A DNA stretch of 64,000 bases from Microbulbifer litoralis (GCF_023634065.1 NZ_JALKCV010000007.1:62001-126000); one strand, 5' to 3'. Numbered from the stretch's first letter, positions 9,712-19,126 are shown. Numbers and translations are program-made. Notes: generated from the sequence alone by a model not told the origin.

Positions 9712-10110
9712 TACTCTCTGCTGTCATCGGTTGGGGGGCGCCCTGTTTACAGGGGAACTTCTGACTGGTGCCAATAAGCTCATCCAGAGGCGGCAGGACC
9801 TTCGCATCAGCTTCAGTGTTCTTGTCGAACTATCTGCATAGCCAAATAGAAATCGAGCGCTGGGGCGAAGGCGCTGGTACCGGTAGAGGTTTGCCAGACC
9901 TTATGAGACAGGGATGTCGATTAGAGCGTACAGGGACGTATTCACCGCGTGTCTGGCAAACCTCTACCGGTACCAGCGCCGCCAACTGACCGCCTAACGG
10001 TTGAAGCCAGACGGGCACTGTAAAAAGGGCGAACACCGCGTTCGCCCCTACGGTAGAAGCTCGTCATGTCCGGGTGTGGTGAAAGAGCATCTACGGCTTT
10101 CTTGCAATTC
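9712..10110. other. Intergenic region with repeat elements, no gene seen
   Basis: This 399-bp convergent region between the DUF938 group and phoR holds the 30-bp inverted repeat (9870-9980) and a small hairpin, GGGCGAAC / GTTCGCCC at 10027-10047. I see no credible coding sequence. Confidence 0.7.
9870..9980. repeat. Perfect 30-bp inverted repeat with 51-bp spacer
   Basis: Arms 9870-9899 and 9951-9980 are perfect reverse complements over 30 bp and centre on GGTACCGGTAGAGGTTTGCC. There is no poly-T tail, so it is not a plain terminator. It looks like a palindromic intergenic repeat or a miniature mobile element. Confidence 0.9.
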
Positions 10111-11412
10111 TCAGGCGGCGGTCTCGGACACCAGTTTCTGCGGCGGGAAGTGCAGGGTAAAGGTACTGCCGCGGCCGGGCACGCTCTCCACACTCATTTC
10201 GGCGCTGTGGCGCAGCAGCACGTGCTTGACGATCGCCAGGCCCAGGCCGGTGCCGCCGCTTTCGCGGGAGCGGCCGGCGTCCACGCGGTAGAAGCGCTCG
10301 GTCAGGCGCGGGATATGGATCGGGTCTATGCCGATGCCGCTGTCGCTGACCGAGAAATGTCCGCCGCGCTCGTCCACCCACCAGCGCAGCTGCACGGGAC
10401 CGCCGGCGGGGCTGTATTTCACCGCATTCAGGGCCAGGTTGGCGAAGGCGCTGTGCAGCTCGGTGGCGTCGCCGATCAGGGTGGCATCCTGCTGGCAGTC
10501 GACGCCGATCTCGTGGCGGCCGGCGCTGAAACTGCGCGCCTCCCGCGCGATGCGCTCCACCAGCTCCGCCACGGCAATTTTCTCGCGGCCGCTGTCGCGC
10601 TCCGACGTTTCCAGCCGCGCCAGCAACAGCAGGTCGTTGACCAGTGTGGTCATGCGCTCGGTCTGCTCGCGCATCTGGGTCATCGGTTTCTGCCAGCCGT
10701 TCGGCGCCATGCCGCTGCCCTCGAGGGTTTCCAGGTAGCCGGCAATCACAGTCAGCGGCGTGCGCAGCTCGTGGGATACATTGGCGACGAAGTCGCGGCG
10801 CATCTGCTCCAGGTTGTGCAGGCGGGTCACGTCGCGCACGATCACCAGCGCCTCGTCGCGCCCGAAGCGGGTCACTTCCAGCTGCAGCACGCGCGCCTCG
10901 TTGCCCGGCGCCGGCATGGTCAGCGGCTCGCGGGTGTTCCGATCTTCGCTGTGCATATAGCGCACGAAGCCGGGATCGCGCACGAAATTGACCAGCGGCT
11001 GGCCGGCATCGGTTGGCTGCAGTGCCAGCAGTTCGCCAGCGGCGGGATTCCACCAGGCCAGGTTGCCGTCGTCCTCCAGTGCCACTATACCCTCGCGCAG
11101 GGCGCTGGTGCTGTCCTGCACCCGGCGCAGCATCGCGTGCAGCTTCTGCTTTTCGCGCCGGTGGCGGCGCTGGATGCGGTAGAAATCGTCGGAGATATCG
11201 CCCCAGACACCGAAGTTGGTCGGCGCCGGGCCGCGGCGGCCGTTGGCCAGCCAGCGGTCGAAGCGGTTCTGTTGCCAGAAGATCCAGACCAGGTAGACGG
11301 CGAGACCCAGGGTCAGCGCCAGCAGCCAGTGGCCGCTGGCGAAACCGAAAATGGTGCAGCCGAGGGCGATGACTACGAAGCGGGAAAATTCGCCGATACT
11401 GCGGTCCAGCAT
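10111..11412 (-). CDS. phoR: Phosphate regulon sensor histidine kinase PhoR
   Basis: Inner-membrane sensor kinase that phosphorylates PhoB when phosphate is scarce; it is held off by the Pst-PhoU complex. It is 433 aa, the usual length. Membrane helices lie at about 11-26 and 28-46. A PAS-type region spans about 95-200 and the H-box is VSHELRTPL with His214. The ATP-binding blocks are FANLALNAVKYSPAGG (N box), DSGIGIDP (G1) and GGTGLGLAIVKHV (G2). It follows phoB after 108 bp, so the pair can be co-transcribed. Confidence 0.95.
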   Translation of the reverse strand: MLDRSIGEFSRFVVIALGCTIFGFASGHWLLALTLGLAVYLVWIFWQQNRFDRWLANGRRGPAPTNFGVWGDISDDFYRIQRRHRREKQKLHAMLRRVQDSTSALREGIVALEDDGNLAWWNPAAGELLALQPTDAGQPLVNFVRDPGFVRYMHSEDRNTREPLTMPAPGNEARVLQLEVTRFGRDEALVIVRDVTRLHNLEQMRRDFVANVSHELRTPLTVIAGYLETLEGSGMAPNGWQKPMTQMREQTERMTTLVNDLLLLARLETSERDSGREKIAVAELVERIAREARSFSAGRHEIGVDCQQDATLIGDATELHSAFANLALNAVKYSPAGGPVQLRWWVDERGGHFSVSDSGIGIDPIHIPRLTERFYRVDAGRSRESGGTGLGLAIVKHVLLRHSAEMSVESVPGRGSTFTLHFPPQKLVSETAA

Positions 11413-11520
11413 AGTGGTGTCGTTGTTGCGGTTGGCGGGGAAATCTTACACTTTTGGGTCGCCGATGGCACAGGCCGGAACGGGCGCATTTGCCGGGCCC
11501 CCGCCCCGGGGAGCCGGGTC

Positions 11521-12225
11521 CTACACGTTCTCCGCGGTCTGTACGGAAAAGCGGTAGCCGGTGCCGCGCACCGTCTGGATGAAGCGGTCGTGGCCGTCCA
11601 CGGCCAGCGCCTTGCGCAGGCGGCGGATATGTACGTCCACGGTGCGCTCCTCCACATAGACGTTGCCGCCCCAGACGTGGTCCAGCAGCTGTGTGCGGGT
11701 GTAGGCGCGCTCCTGGTGGGAGAGGAAGAAGGTCAACAGGCGGAATTCGGTCGGCCCCATATCCACCGACTGGCCGCGGATGGTCACGCGGTGGCTGAGC
11801 GGGTCCAGTACCAGCTCGCCGGCGGTCAGCGGCTCCTCCGGCGTGGACGGTCCGGCGCGGCGCAGCACCGCTTTCAGGCGCGCCACCAGCTCCCGCGGCG
11901 AGAAGGGTTTGGTGATGTAGTCGTCGGCGCCGGTTTCGAGGCCCTTGATCTTGTGGTCCTCCTCACCCTTGGCGGTGAGCATGATGATCGGCAGCGTCGA
12001 GGTGAGTTCGTCGCGCTTCAGGCGCCGGGCCAGCTCGATGCCGGACACATCCGGCAGCATCCAGTCGAGCAGGATCAGGTCCGGCTGCTCGTCGATAACC
12101 ATCGCGTGGGCTTCCTGGGCATTCTCCGCCTCAATACAGCGGTAGTCAGCCATTTCCAGGGCCACCCGCAGCATGTCGCGCACCGGCGCCTCGTCGTCGA
12201 CTATCAGGATTGTCTTGTTCTGCAT
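11521..12225 (-). CDS. phoB: Phosphate response regulator PhoB
   Basis: OmpR-type DNA-binding regulator that activates phosphate-starvation genes. It is 234 aa from the ATG at 12225 (MQNKTILIVDDEAPVRDML); the frame is open upstream through the Pho box, so the longer reading is rejected. The receiver domain has phospho-acceptor Asp54 in LILLDWMLPD and the switch residues in MLTAKGEE. The winged-helix domain from about residue 130 includes LLDHVWGGNVYVEERTVDVH. A Pho box lies 48 bp upstream, so PhoB probably activates its own gene. Confidence 0.96.
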   Translation of the reverse strand: MQNKTILIVDDEAPVRDMLRVALEMADYRCIEAENAQEAHAMVIDEQPDLILLDWMLPDVSGIELARRLKRDELTSTLPIIMLTAKGEEDHKIKGLETGADDYITKPFSPRELVARLKAVLRRAGPSTPEEPLTAGELVLDPLSHRVTIRGQSVDMGPTEFRLLTFFLSHQERAYTRTQLLDHVWGGNVYVEERTVDVHIRRLRKALAVDGHDRFIQTVRGTGYRFSVQTAENV

Positions 12226-12273
12226 CTGCCTGTCATACCCCATTTGTGATATCAGACATTTAACGACATTGAC

Positions 12274-12291
12274 GTGACAAATATATGACAG
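12274..12291 (-). promoter_or_regulatory. Pho box (PhoB binding site) upstream of phoB
   Basis: On the minus strand this reads CTGTCATATATTTGTCAC, two 7-bp half sites spaced by 4 bp (known consensus CTGTCAT-N4-CTGTCAY). A candidate -10, TTAAAT, follows 10 bp downstream at 12258-12263. That spacing is the normal one for a PhoB-activated promoter whose Pho box replaces the -35. Confidence 0.85.
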
Positions 12292-12316
12292 TCCGCAGGC
12301 GATCCCCAGCGATGCC

Positions 12317-13198
12317 CTATCCCGGCAGGTAGTGGAACAGTATTCCGGCAAACAGCGAGGCGCCGACCCAGTTGTTGTTCAGGAAGGCTTTGAAGCATGG
12401 ATCCCGTTGCCGGTCGCGCACCAGCCACTGCTGGTAGGCGAAAAGTGCTGCGGCCCCCGCCAGGCCCAGGTGGTAACTTGCCCCCAGCTCGAAGCGCTGG
12501 CCGACCAGCAGCATCGCGAACAGCGTCATCAGCTGCAGCAGGCCGGTCATGGCCCGGTCCATATCGCCGAACAGCACCGCGGTGGATTTGACTCCGATCT
12601 CGAGGTCGTCGTCCCGGTCCACCATCGCATAGAAAGTGTCGTAGGCGACGGTCCACAGCAGATTGGCGGTGTACAGCAGCCAGGCCGCCGCCGGCACCTC
12701 GCCGGTGACCGCGGCGAAAGCCATCGGGATACCCATGCTGAAGGCGGCTCCCAACACCACCTGCGGCAGGTTGGTGTAGCGCTTGGCGAACGGATAGCAG
12801 AAGGCCAGGGCCACCGCCGGCAGCGACATCAGGATGGTGAGGGTATTGGTGGTCAGCACCAGCAGCAGCGACAGCAGGCTCAGGCCCAGGAACAGCAGCA
12901 CCGCACCGCGCGGTGTCGCGCGGCCGGTGGCCAGCGGCCGCGTCGAGGTGCGTTTTACACGACCGTCGATGCGGCGATCGGCGAAGTCGTTGATGGCGCA
13001 ACCGGCCGCGCGCATCAGGATCACGCCGAGTGTAAATACCGCGAACAGGTGCAGGCCCGGCCAGCCGCCGGCGGCCAGCCACAGTGCCCACCAGGTGGGC
13101 CACAGCAGCAGTAGCGAGCCGATGGGCCTGTCCAGGCGCGCCAGCTGCCAGTAGGGCAGCGCCGCCGGCCAGCGTTGGTTGAGTTGTTGGCTGATCAC
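12317..13198 (-). CDS. ubiA: 4-hydroxybenzoate octaprenyltransferase UbiA
   Basis: Inner-membrane enzyme that joins 4-hydroxybenzoate to a polyprenyl diphosphate, the second committed step of ubiquinone synthesis. It is 293 aa with about eight or nine membrane helices. The two Asp-rich substrate and magnesium motifs are NDFADRRID near residue 105 and [12 protein letters not shown] near residue 190. It overlaps ubiC by 4 bases (ATGA) and receives the product of UbiC, so the pair is a coupled operon. phoB follows after 91 bp with its own promoter. Confidence 0.95.
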   Translation of the reverse strand: MISQQLNQRWPAALPYWQLARLDRPIGSLLLLWPTWWALWLAAGGWPGLHLFAVFTLGVILMRAAGCAINDFADRRIDGRVKRTSTRPLATGRATPRGAVLLFLGLSLLSLLLVLTTNTLTILMSLPAVALAFCYPFAKRYTNLPQVVLGAAFSMGIPMAFAAVTGEVPAAAWLLYTANLLWTVAYDTFYAMVDRDDDLEIGVKSTAVLFGDMDRAMTGLLQLMTLFAMLLVGQRFELGASYHLGLAGAAALFAYQQWLVRDRQRDPCFKAFLNNNWVGASLFAGILFHYLPG

Positions 13199-13806
13199 GG
13201 TGATCCCCCCTTTTCCGGTTCTTCGGTCGCCGCCGCGCGTGCAAAGGGGGCCGCGCCGGGCTCGAAGGCGCGCAGGAAAGTCTCCGACACCAGCAGCGGC
13301 TTGTCCCGCAGCCAGAAAGTGGAGCGCCGGCCCCAGGCGCGCTCGTTTTCCGCCGCCAGCTGCGGCAGCCGGCAGTGCGGGTTGCGGCGCAGGCAGTTGA
13401 GTACGATCGGGCCGCGGCGAATCTCCGGCTCACTGAACAGCAGCTCCCCCAGCGGCCGGTTGTCGAGGCTGCGCAGGTAGCGGGATTTGCCCTGCAGGCT
13501 GCGCAGCGGCAGCACACTGCGGGCGTAGACCCAGGGCTGGTTGCGGCCGCACAGCAAGACTTCGCGCACCAGCGCGCGGCTGCGGTCGCGCAGGCCCAGT
13601 GCGCGGCGCTCCTCCAGATCCGGTTGCTGCCAGCGCTGGCTCAGTACCTCCACCCGGAACCGGTTGTCGCTCAGGTGTTTCAGTGCCGCGGTCAGTGAGC
13701 CCGGGTGCAGCAGCCAGGGCATCAGCGCTGCCGGCGGCTGCCGGTGCAGGGATTCGAGAGGCTGGCCCAGCCAGTCGCCGACCGGTTCGTAGGGAGGTTG
13801 GTACAA
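13195..13806 (-). CDS. ubiC: Chorismate lyase UbiC
   Basis: Cytoplasmic enzyme that splits chorismate into 4-hydroxybenzoate and pyruvate, the first step of ubiquinone synthesis. I place the start at a TTG at 13806 because GGAG lies 6 bases before it and the protein then begins (M)[14 protein letters not shown] with about 203 aa. The next in-frame ATG lies far upstream and would include intergenic sequence. Conserved features include [24 protein letters not shown] and [16 protein letters not shown]. The C-terminus is longer than in E. coli UbiC (165 aa). The start is uncertain. Confidence 0.85.
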   Translation of the reverse strand: MYQPPYEPVGDWLGQPLESLHRQPPAALMPWLLHPGSLTAALKHLSDNRFRVEVLSQRWQQPDLEERRALGLRDRSRALVREVLLCGRNQPWVYARSVLPLRSLQGKSRYLRSLDNRPLGELLFSEPEIRRGPIVLNCLRRNPHCRLPQLAAENERAWGRRSTFWLRDKPLLVSETFLRAFEPGAAPFARAAATEEPEKGGSP

Positions 13807-13973
13807 CTGCGACTCCGCTTTTTTGCAAAGGGGTATTGTACCGTGGTCGGCTGTCAGGTGTAGACCGGATGGAGCGCAGCGGAATCCGGGAAAGAGGCCG
13901 GCGCCGCGCGCCCGCATCATTTGATATAGTGCCCGGCTACCGAAATAAAACAATCGAGACGGGAAGTTACCCC

Positions 13974-15275
13974 ATGGGCCTCACCACCAGAATCCTGATC
14001 GCAATGCTCGCGGGCATCGTCATCGGTGTACTGTTCAATTTCCTCAATACCAGCCAGTTGCTGGGCAGCGGCTTCACCGGTTTTATCAACGCCTATATCA
14101 CCGAGGGGCTGTTCGATGTGGTCGGCCGCATCTTTATCGCCTCGCTGAAACTGATGGTGGTGCCGCTGGTGCTGGTATCGCTCGTGTGCGGCGCCTGTGC
14201 CCTGTCCGAGGGCAGCCGTATCGGTCCGCTGGCGGGCAAGACGGTGCTGCTGTACCTGCTGACCACCGCCGCCGCCATTACCCTGGCGCTGTGCCTGGCC
14301 ATGGTGATCCAGCCCGGTGTGGGGGTGGAGGTGACGGCGGACGCGACCTTCGAGGCCCAGGAATCGCCGCCGCTGGCGGATGTGCTGGTGAACATCTTCC
14401 CCACCAACCCGGTGGAGGCCATGGCCCAGGGCAATATGCTGCAGATCATCGTATTCGCCCTGCTGATGGGCTATGCGATATCCCGCTGCGGTGAGCCGGG
14501 CCGGCGTATCGCCAGCTTCTTCAACGACCTGAACGAAGTGATACTGCGCATGGTCGGGGTGCTGATGGTGTTCGCCCCCTACGGGGTCTTCGCGCTGCTG
14601 GCCAAGACTTTCGCCACCCTGGGGATGGAGTTCATCCTCGACCTGGGCAAGTACTTCCTGGTGGTGCTGGGGGCGTTGCTGGTGCACGCGCTGGGCTTCT
14701 ACTCGATACTGCTGAAGCTCTTGTCGGGCCTGAACCCGCTGGAGCTGATCAAGAAGATGCGCCCGGCGCAGGTATTTGCGTTCAGTACCGCCTCCTCCGC
14801 CGCCACTATTCCGGTGACCCTGTCCACGGTGGAGAAACGCCTGGGAGTCGACAACAAGATCGCCGCCTTTACCGTGCCGCTGGGGGCCACCATCAATATG
14901 GACGGCACTGCAATCATGCAGGGCGTGGCGACGGTGTTCATCTCGCAGATGTACGGAATCGATATCGGCCTGATGGGCTACCTGACGGTGATCCTGACCG
15001 CGACCCTGGCATCCATCGGCACCGCCGGCGTGCCGGGTGTGGGTCTGATCATGCTGGCGATGGTGTTGCAGCAGGTGGGGCTGCCACTGGAGGGTATCGC
15101 CATCGTGATGGGCGTGGACCGGTTGCTGGATATGGTGCGCACGGCGGTCAATATCACTGGCGATGCGGTGGTGAGCACCATCGTTGCCAGGAGCGAGGGC
15201 GCCCTGTCGGAAGAGACCTTCAACGACCGCAACTATAACAGCGTATCCGGCACCGCCGGGGCCAGCCCGCAGTGA
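13974..15275 (+). CDS. Dicarboxylate/amino acid:cation symporter (DAACS family)
   Basis: A 433-aa inner-membrane carrier of the GltP/DctA fold that couples uptake of dicarboxylates or acidic amino acids to protons or sodium. It starts at ATG 13974 (MGLTTRILIAMLAGIVIG), with the first helix at about 5-25. The two re-entrant loop signatures are visible: FSTASSAATIPVTLST near residue 270 and the metal/substrate motif VPLGATINMDGTA near 305. A later block reads TAGVPGVGLIMLAMVL. Substrate preference cannot be read. The gene is divergent from ubiC. Confidence 0.88.
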   Translation: MGLTTRILIAMLAGIVIGVLFNFLNTSQLLGSGFTGFINAYITEGLFDVVGRIFIASLKLMVVPLVLVSLVCGACALSEGSRIGPLAGKTVLLYLLTTAAAITLALCLAMVIQPGVGVEVTADATFEAQESPPLADVLVNIFPTNPVEAMAQGNMLQIIVFALLMGYAISRCGEPGRRIASFFNDLNEVILRMVGVLMVFAPYGVFALLAKTFATLGMEFILDLGKYFLVVLGALLVHALGFYSILLKLLSGLNPLELIKKMRPAQVFAFSTASSAATIPVTLSTVEKRLGVDNKIAAFTVPLGATINMDGTAIMQGVATVFISQMYGIDIGLMGYLTVILTATLASIGTAGVPGVGLIMLAMVLQQVGLPLEGIAIVMGVDRLLDMVRTAVNITGDAVVSTIVARSEGALSEETFNDRNYNSVSGTAGASPQ

Positions 15276-15282
15276 AACCGCC

Positions 15283-15301
15283 GGGGCCGCACGGCGGCCC
15301 C
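15283..15301. terminator. Possible hairpin terminator between convergent genes
   Basis: GGGGCCGC / GCGGCCCC with loop ACG lies 7 bp after the symporter stop and 7 bp before the stop of the opposite gene. There is no T tract, so intrinsic termination is doubtful. Confidence 0.35.
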
Positions 15302-15308
15302 GCGCGCG

Positions 15309-15980
15309 TCAGCCGGCGGCCAGGTCCTCCAGCTCGCCGGCATCCAGTTCGCCATCGATCCTGTCCAGGATTTCCTCGACCATCGCCGCCAGCGCCCGTT
15401 TGATCGCCTCCTCGGTGTTGTCCTCGGCGGTATCGCCGCTGCGGGAGGTCCGCACGCGGTACGCCTCGCGCACATCGAGGCTGGCGATATCCAGGTTGCG
15501 CTCGCGCAGGGTGCGGCCGGACAGGTCGCGCAGCCGGTAGTAAAAATGGCCTTCCAGCTGCACGGTGCCGCGTTCGAGGTCGTAGTCACCGTCGCGCTGC
15601 AGGTTGCTGAAGTGCTTGATCACCTTGATGTCGAGGCGGTTCTGCAGTGTCAACTGCCCCTCGCGCGCCACCAGCGGCACTTCCTCGTCGGCAAAAAAGG
15701 TATTCAGCTGCAGCGACAGTTCGCCCTGGAGGTGCCTGCGGTACTTCTGCAGTGCGGCTTCCTTGAGCTCGCTGAGGCTGCTGCCGCTGCCGGCGTCGGC
15801 CAGTAGCAGCGACAGGTTGGCACCGCTCACCGGCATGGGGACGTCCATGGCGATGTCGGCGGAGGTTACGTGTAGCGTGGGGGTTTGCCCGTCGCCCAGA
15901 AAACCACTCTGGGCGGCGGCCGCGCAGGAAAAGGTCATCAGGCCGGCCATAATCAGCCCGCCAGCTGTAGATCTCATCAC
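15309..15980 (-). CDS. Secreted protein of unknown family, paralogue A
   Basis: A 223-aa protein with a signal peptide (MMRSTAGGLIMAGLMTFSCAAAAQ). The mature part begins SGFLGDGQTPTL and contains SADIAMDVPMPVSGANLSLL, then AGSGSSLSELKEAALQKYRR, FFADEEVPLVAREGQLTLQN and an acidic helical C-terminus (ILDRIDGELDAGELEDLAAG). The neighbour at 16173-16853 is a clear paralogue along its whole length. I do not recognise the family. A possible lipobox (FSCA) is weak, so it is probably periplasmic rather than a lipoprotein. The start could be either of two adjacent ATGs. Confidence 0.8.
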   Translation of the reverse strand: MMRSTAGGLIMAGLMTFSCAAAAQSGFLGDGQTPTLHVTSADIAMDVPMPVSGANLSLLLADAGSGSSLSELKEAALQKYRRHLQGELSLQLNTFFADEEVPLVAREGQLTLQNRLDIKVIKHFSNLQRDGDYDLERGTVQLEGHFYYRLRDLSGRTLRERNLDIASLDVREAYRVRTSRSGDTAEDNTEEAIKRALAAMVEEILDRIDGELDAGELEDLAAG

Positions 15981-16172
15981 CAGACTCTCCCTGAGTTCTT
16001 ATGTTTATTGTTTTTTAACTGCGGCGAATCTGTTGGTGTTCGCTTTGGTGCAGAAGGTAAAGGCTGCCACCTGCACAGGGATAGGGCAAAATTTTTCGGT
16101 GACCGGTTGGTCAGAAGCCTGTTTCTGTGATATCTGCCACGGCTGGGCAAAAAAGTGTCTGTTAGGGGCTGA

Positions 16173-16853
16173 TCAGAGCCTCGCCAGTTCCCGCAATTCG
16201 TCTGCCTCCAGGTCGTCCTCGATCCGGTCCAGCAGCCGTTCCACCATTTCCGTCAGCGCCATTTCGATCGCCTCACCGGTGGTGTCCTCGACCTCGCCGC
16301 CACTGCGGCTGACCCGGTACCTTTTCTTCACGCCCAGTTCGGCGATATCGATACGCCTTTCCCGCAGCGGCTCGCCGGCACTGTTTTCCAGCCGGTAGTG
16401 GTAATCGCCGGCCAGTTCCAGGATACCCCGCTCCACCTGGCGGCCACCGCTGTTTTTCAGGTCGTTGAGCTTCTTGCCGGCGGAAATGTCCAGGAAATTG
16501 TGCAGGGTCAGGTAGCCCTCCTGCTGTACCACCGGTACCTCCTCGTCGGTAAAGAAGGCCTGCAGCTGCACGTAGAGTTCGCGCTGCAGGTGGGCGGTAA
16601 ATTCGCGTGCCGCCTTTTCCTTCAGCGCACTGAGACCGTGGCCACTGCCGGCCTGGGCCAGCAACAGGTCCAGGTCGTCGCCCTGGACCGGCGTGGGTAC
16701 GTCCAGGGCAATTTCCGCCGGGACCAGTGCCAGGCTGGGGGTCTCCCCGTCGTCGCCGAAGCCGAGGAAGCCGCCCTCGGCGGAGGCGCCGCAACTGGCA
16801 ATCAGAAACAGCAGCCCGGCTGCCAGCCGGCTGCGTATACGTCGTATGTTCAC
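16173..16853 (-). CDS. Secreted protein of unknown family, paralogue B
   Basis: A 226-aa protein with the signal MNIRRIRSRLAAGLLFLIASCGASA. The shared core with paralogue A is: VPAEIALDVPTPVQGDDLDL, LLAQAGSGHGLSALKEKAAR, FTDEEVPVVQQEGYLTLHNF, GILELAGDYHYRLENSAGEP and a C-terminal RIEDDLEADELRELARL. Residues SC near 20-21 hint at a lipobox (LLFLIASC), so this copy may be a lipoprotein. It lies 192 bp upstream of copy A on the same strand, which supports tandem duplication. Function unknown. Confidence 0.8.
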   Translation of the reverse strand: MNIRRIRSRLAAGLLFLIASCGASAEGGFLGFGDDGETPSLALVPAEIALDVPTPVQGDDLDLLLAQAGSGHGLSALKEKAAREFTAHLQRELYVQLQAFFTDEEVPVVQQEGYLTLHNFLDISAGKKLNDLKNSGGRQVERGILELAGDYHYRLENSAGEPLRERRIDIAELGVKKRYRVSRSGGEVEDTTGEAIEMALTEMVERLLDRIEDDLEADELRELARL

Positions 16854-17028
16854 GAGTCTCTCCCCAATTTTTTGTTTTGGATGCTCTGTGGCCCGGTGGT
16901 TTTAGAGAAGGGCGGTCAAATATTTTTGCTTTTATGTCAGCAATGGCAGGCTGCCACCGCCGTTGACGGAGCGCAAAAATATTGGTGACCAGAAATGGAG
17001 ATCTGGTTTCGAAAAGTGGACCTGCGGG

Positions 17029-19119
17029 TCAGGCCTCGGCATAGCGGGGCCGGTTCTGCAGCCAGCGGGCAATCAGTTGGCGGCGGATTTCCCCGCTGAG
17101 TTCCGGGGAGGCGGCGATGCGCTGTACCTGCGGCAGCAGGTGGGCATCCCGCTGCAGGTCGGCGACGCGGTGGTGTATCTCGCCGGTCTGGCGGGTGCCG
17201 AGGATCTCGCCGGGGCCGCGCAGGCGCAGGTCCTCCTCGGCGATGGCAAAACCGTCGCTGTGCTGGCGCAGCGCCTGCAGGCGCGCGCGGCCATTCTGTG
17301 ACAGCGGTGTGCCGTAGAGCAGTACGCAAAAGCTGGCGATGGAGCCGCGCCCTACCCGCCCGCGCAGCTGGTGCAGCTGCGCCAGGCCCAGGCGCTCGGG
17401 GTTCTCGATGATCATCAGGCTGGCGTTGGGCACGTCCACACCCACCTCGATCACGGTGGTGGCCACCAACAGGTCCACCTCGCCGGCCTTGAAGGCGTTC
17501 ATGACGCGCTCTTTCTCGTCCGGTTTCAGGCGCCCGTGCACCAGCGCGATGCGCACGTCGTCGAGGGTCTCGGCCAGCTCGCTGGCGGTGGTCTCGGCGG
17601 CCTGGGCCTGCAGTGTCTCGGAGTCCTCGATCAGGGTGCAGACCCAGTAGGCCTGGCGGCCGTCGGTCACCGCCCCCTGCACCCGCTCCATGACCTGGTC
17701 GCGGCGCTCGCTGGAGATGGCCACTGTCTCGATCGGCTGGCGCCCGGGTGGCAGTTCGTCGATCACCGAGCAGTCCAGGTCGGCGAAGGCGGACATGGCC
17801 AGGGTGCGCGGGATGGGTGTGGCGGTCATGATCAGCTGGTGCGGCTGCAGGCGGCCGGATACACCGTCGGCGGCACCCTTTTCGCGCAGCTCCAGCCGCT
17901 GGCGCACGCCGAAGCGGTGCTGTTCGTCGATGATCACCAGTGCCAGGTTGTGGAAGGCCACCTCGGCCTGGAAGAGTGCGTGCGTGCCCACGACCAGCTG
18001 CGCTTCGCCGCCGGCGATCGCGGCCAGTTGCTCGCGCCGTTGGGCCGCCTTGAGGCTGCCGGTCAGCTGGGCCACGCCGATGCCGAGCGGCTCCAGCCAG
18101 CCGCTGAAATTGCGCCGGTGTTGCTCGGCGAGTATTTCCGTCGGCGCCATGACCGCCACCTGGGCACCGGTGCCGATGGCTTTCAGTGCCGCCAGCGCCG
18201 CCACCAGTGTCTTGCCGGCGCCGACGTCGCCCTGCAGCAGCCGCATCATCGGGCGGCCGCCGGACAGATCGTCGGCGATCTCCGCACAGACGCGCTGCTG
18301 GGCGCCGGTCAGGGCGAACGGCAGTTGCGCGAGAAAGTCCCGCTCCAGTGCCGGGTCGCCGGTCAGCGGCGGCGCGGCCACGGCCGAGTGGTTGCGACGC
18401 AGTTCCAGCAGGCTCAGGTGGTGGGCCAGCAGTTCCTCCAGCGCCAGCCGCTGCTGCGCCGGGTGCTGGCCCTCGGCCATCTGTTCCAGGTCGGCGCCCG
18501 CCGGCGGTGCGTGCAGGTACTGCAGCGCATCCGCCAGCGGGTAGCGCAGGTCTGCCGGCAGTGCGCCCGCGGGCAGCAGTTCGGTGACGCCGCGCTCGAT
18601 CATCGCCAGCGCCTGCTGCACCAGGCCGCGCAGCCGCGCCTGGCTGACGCCCTCGGTCAGCGGGTAGACCGGTGTCAGCGTGTCGGGCCGCTGCGGTGTC
18701 TCGGCGCCGACGATTTCGGTCTCCGGGTGGTACAGCTCCAGGCCGGCGGCGCCGCGGCGCGCCTCGCCGTAACAGCGCAGGCGCGCGCCGCGGGCGAAGC
18801 GGTTTTTCTGCGCGGCGGTGAAATGGAAGAAGCGCAGCGACAGGGTACCGGTGTTGTCCTGCAGTTTGACCAGCAGGCTGCGGCGGCGGCCGAAGACCAC
18901 GTCGGCGGCGCGCACCTCGCCCTCGATCACCGCGTCCATGCCCGGCGCCAGCGCGGCCACCGGCACCACTCGGGTTCGGTCCTGGTAGCGCAATGGCAGG
19001 TGGAACAGCAGGTCCTGTACCGTGGCGATATGCAGTTTGCCCAGCACCTGGGCGAACTTGTCGCCCACGCCCTTGAGTGCGGTGATCGGCGTTTCCGCCA
19101 GGGACTTGCCTGCGCTCAC
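17029..19119 (-). CDS. recG: ATP-dependent DNA helicase RecG
   Basis: Helicase that remodels stalled replication forks and branch-migrates Holliday junctions. It is 696 aa, the family length. An N-terminal wedge domain (about 1-230) is followed by the helicase core: motif I LLQGDVGAGKTLVAALAA, DEAH-type box IIDEQHRFGV, motif III TATPIPRT, and motif VI HQLRGRVGRGS. The zinc-free C-terminus carries the RecG signature LRLRGPGEILGTRQTG. It starts 7 bp after the oxyR stop, an arrangement also seen in Pseudomonas, so oxyR-recG is likely one operon. Confidence 0.96.
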   Translation of the reverse strand: MSAGKSLAETPITALKGVGDKFAQVLGKLHIATVQDLLFHLPLRYQDRTRVVPVAALAPGMDAVIEGEVRAADVVFGRRRSLLVKLQDNTGTLSLRFFHFTAAQKNRFARGARLRCYGEARRGAAGLELYHPETEIVGAETPQRPDTLTPVYPLTEGVSQARLRGLVQQALAMIERGVTELLPAGALPADLRYPLADALQYLHAPPAGADLEQMAEGQHPAQQRLALEELLAHHLSLLELRRNHSAVAAPPLTGDPALERDFLAQLPFALTGAQQRVCAEIADDLSGGRPMMRLLQGDVGAGKTLVAALAALKAIGTGAQVAVMAPTEILAEQHRRNFSGWLEPLGIGVAQLTGSLKAAQRREQLAAIAGGEAQLVVGTHALFQAEVAFHNLALVIIDEQHRFGVRQRLELREKGAADGVSGRLQPHQLIMTATPIPRTLAMSAFADLDCSVIDELPPGRQPIETVAISSERRDQVMERVQGAVTDGRQAYWVCTLIEDSETLQAQAAETTASELAETLDDVRIALVHGRLKPDEKERVMNAFKAGEVDLLVATTVIEVGVDVPNASLMIIENPERLGLAQLHQLRGRVGRGSIASFCVLLYGTPLSQNGRARLQALRQHSDGFAIAEEDLRLRGPGEILGTRQTGEIHHRVADLQRDAHLLPQVQRIAASPELSGEIRRQLIARWLQNRPRYAEA

Positions 19120-19126
19120 GACCGGT

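Noticed and set aside
10066..12249. Open frame of 727 codons on the plus strand
   Set aside because: Antisense to phoR and phoB, both of which have full family motifs.
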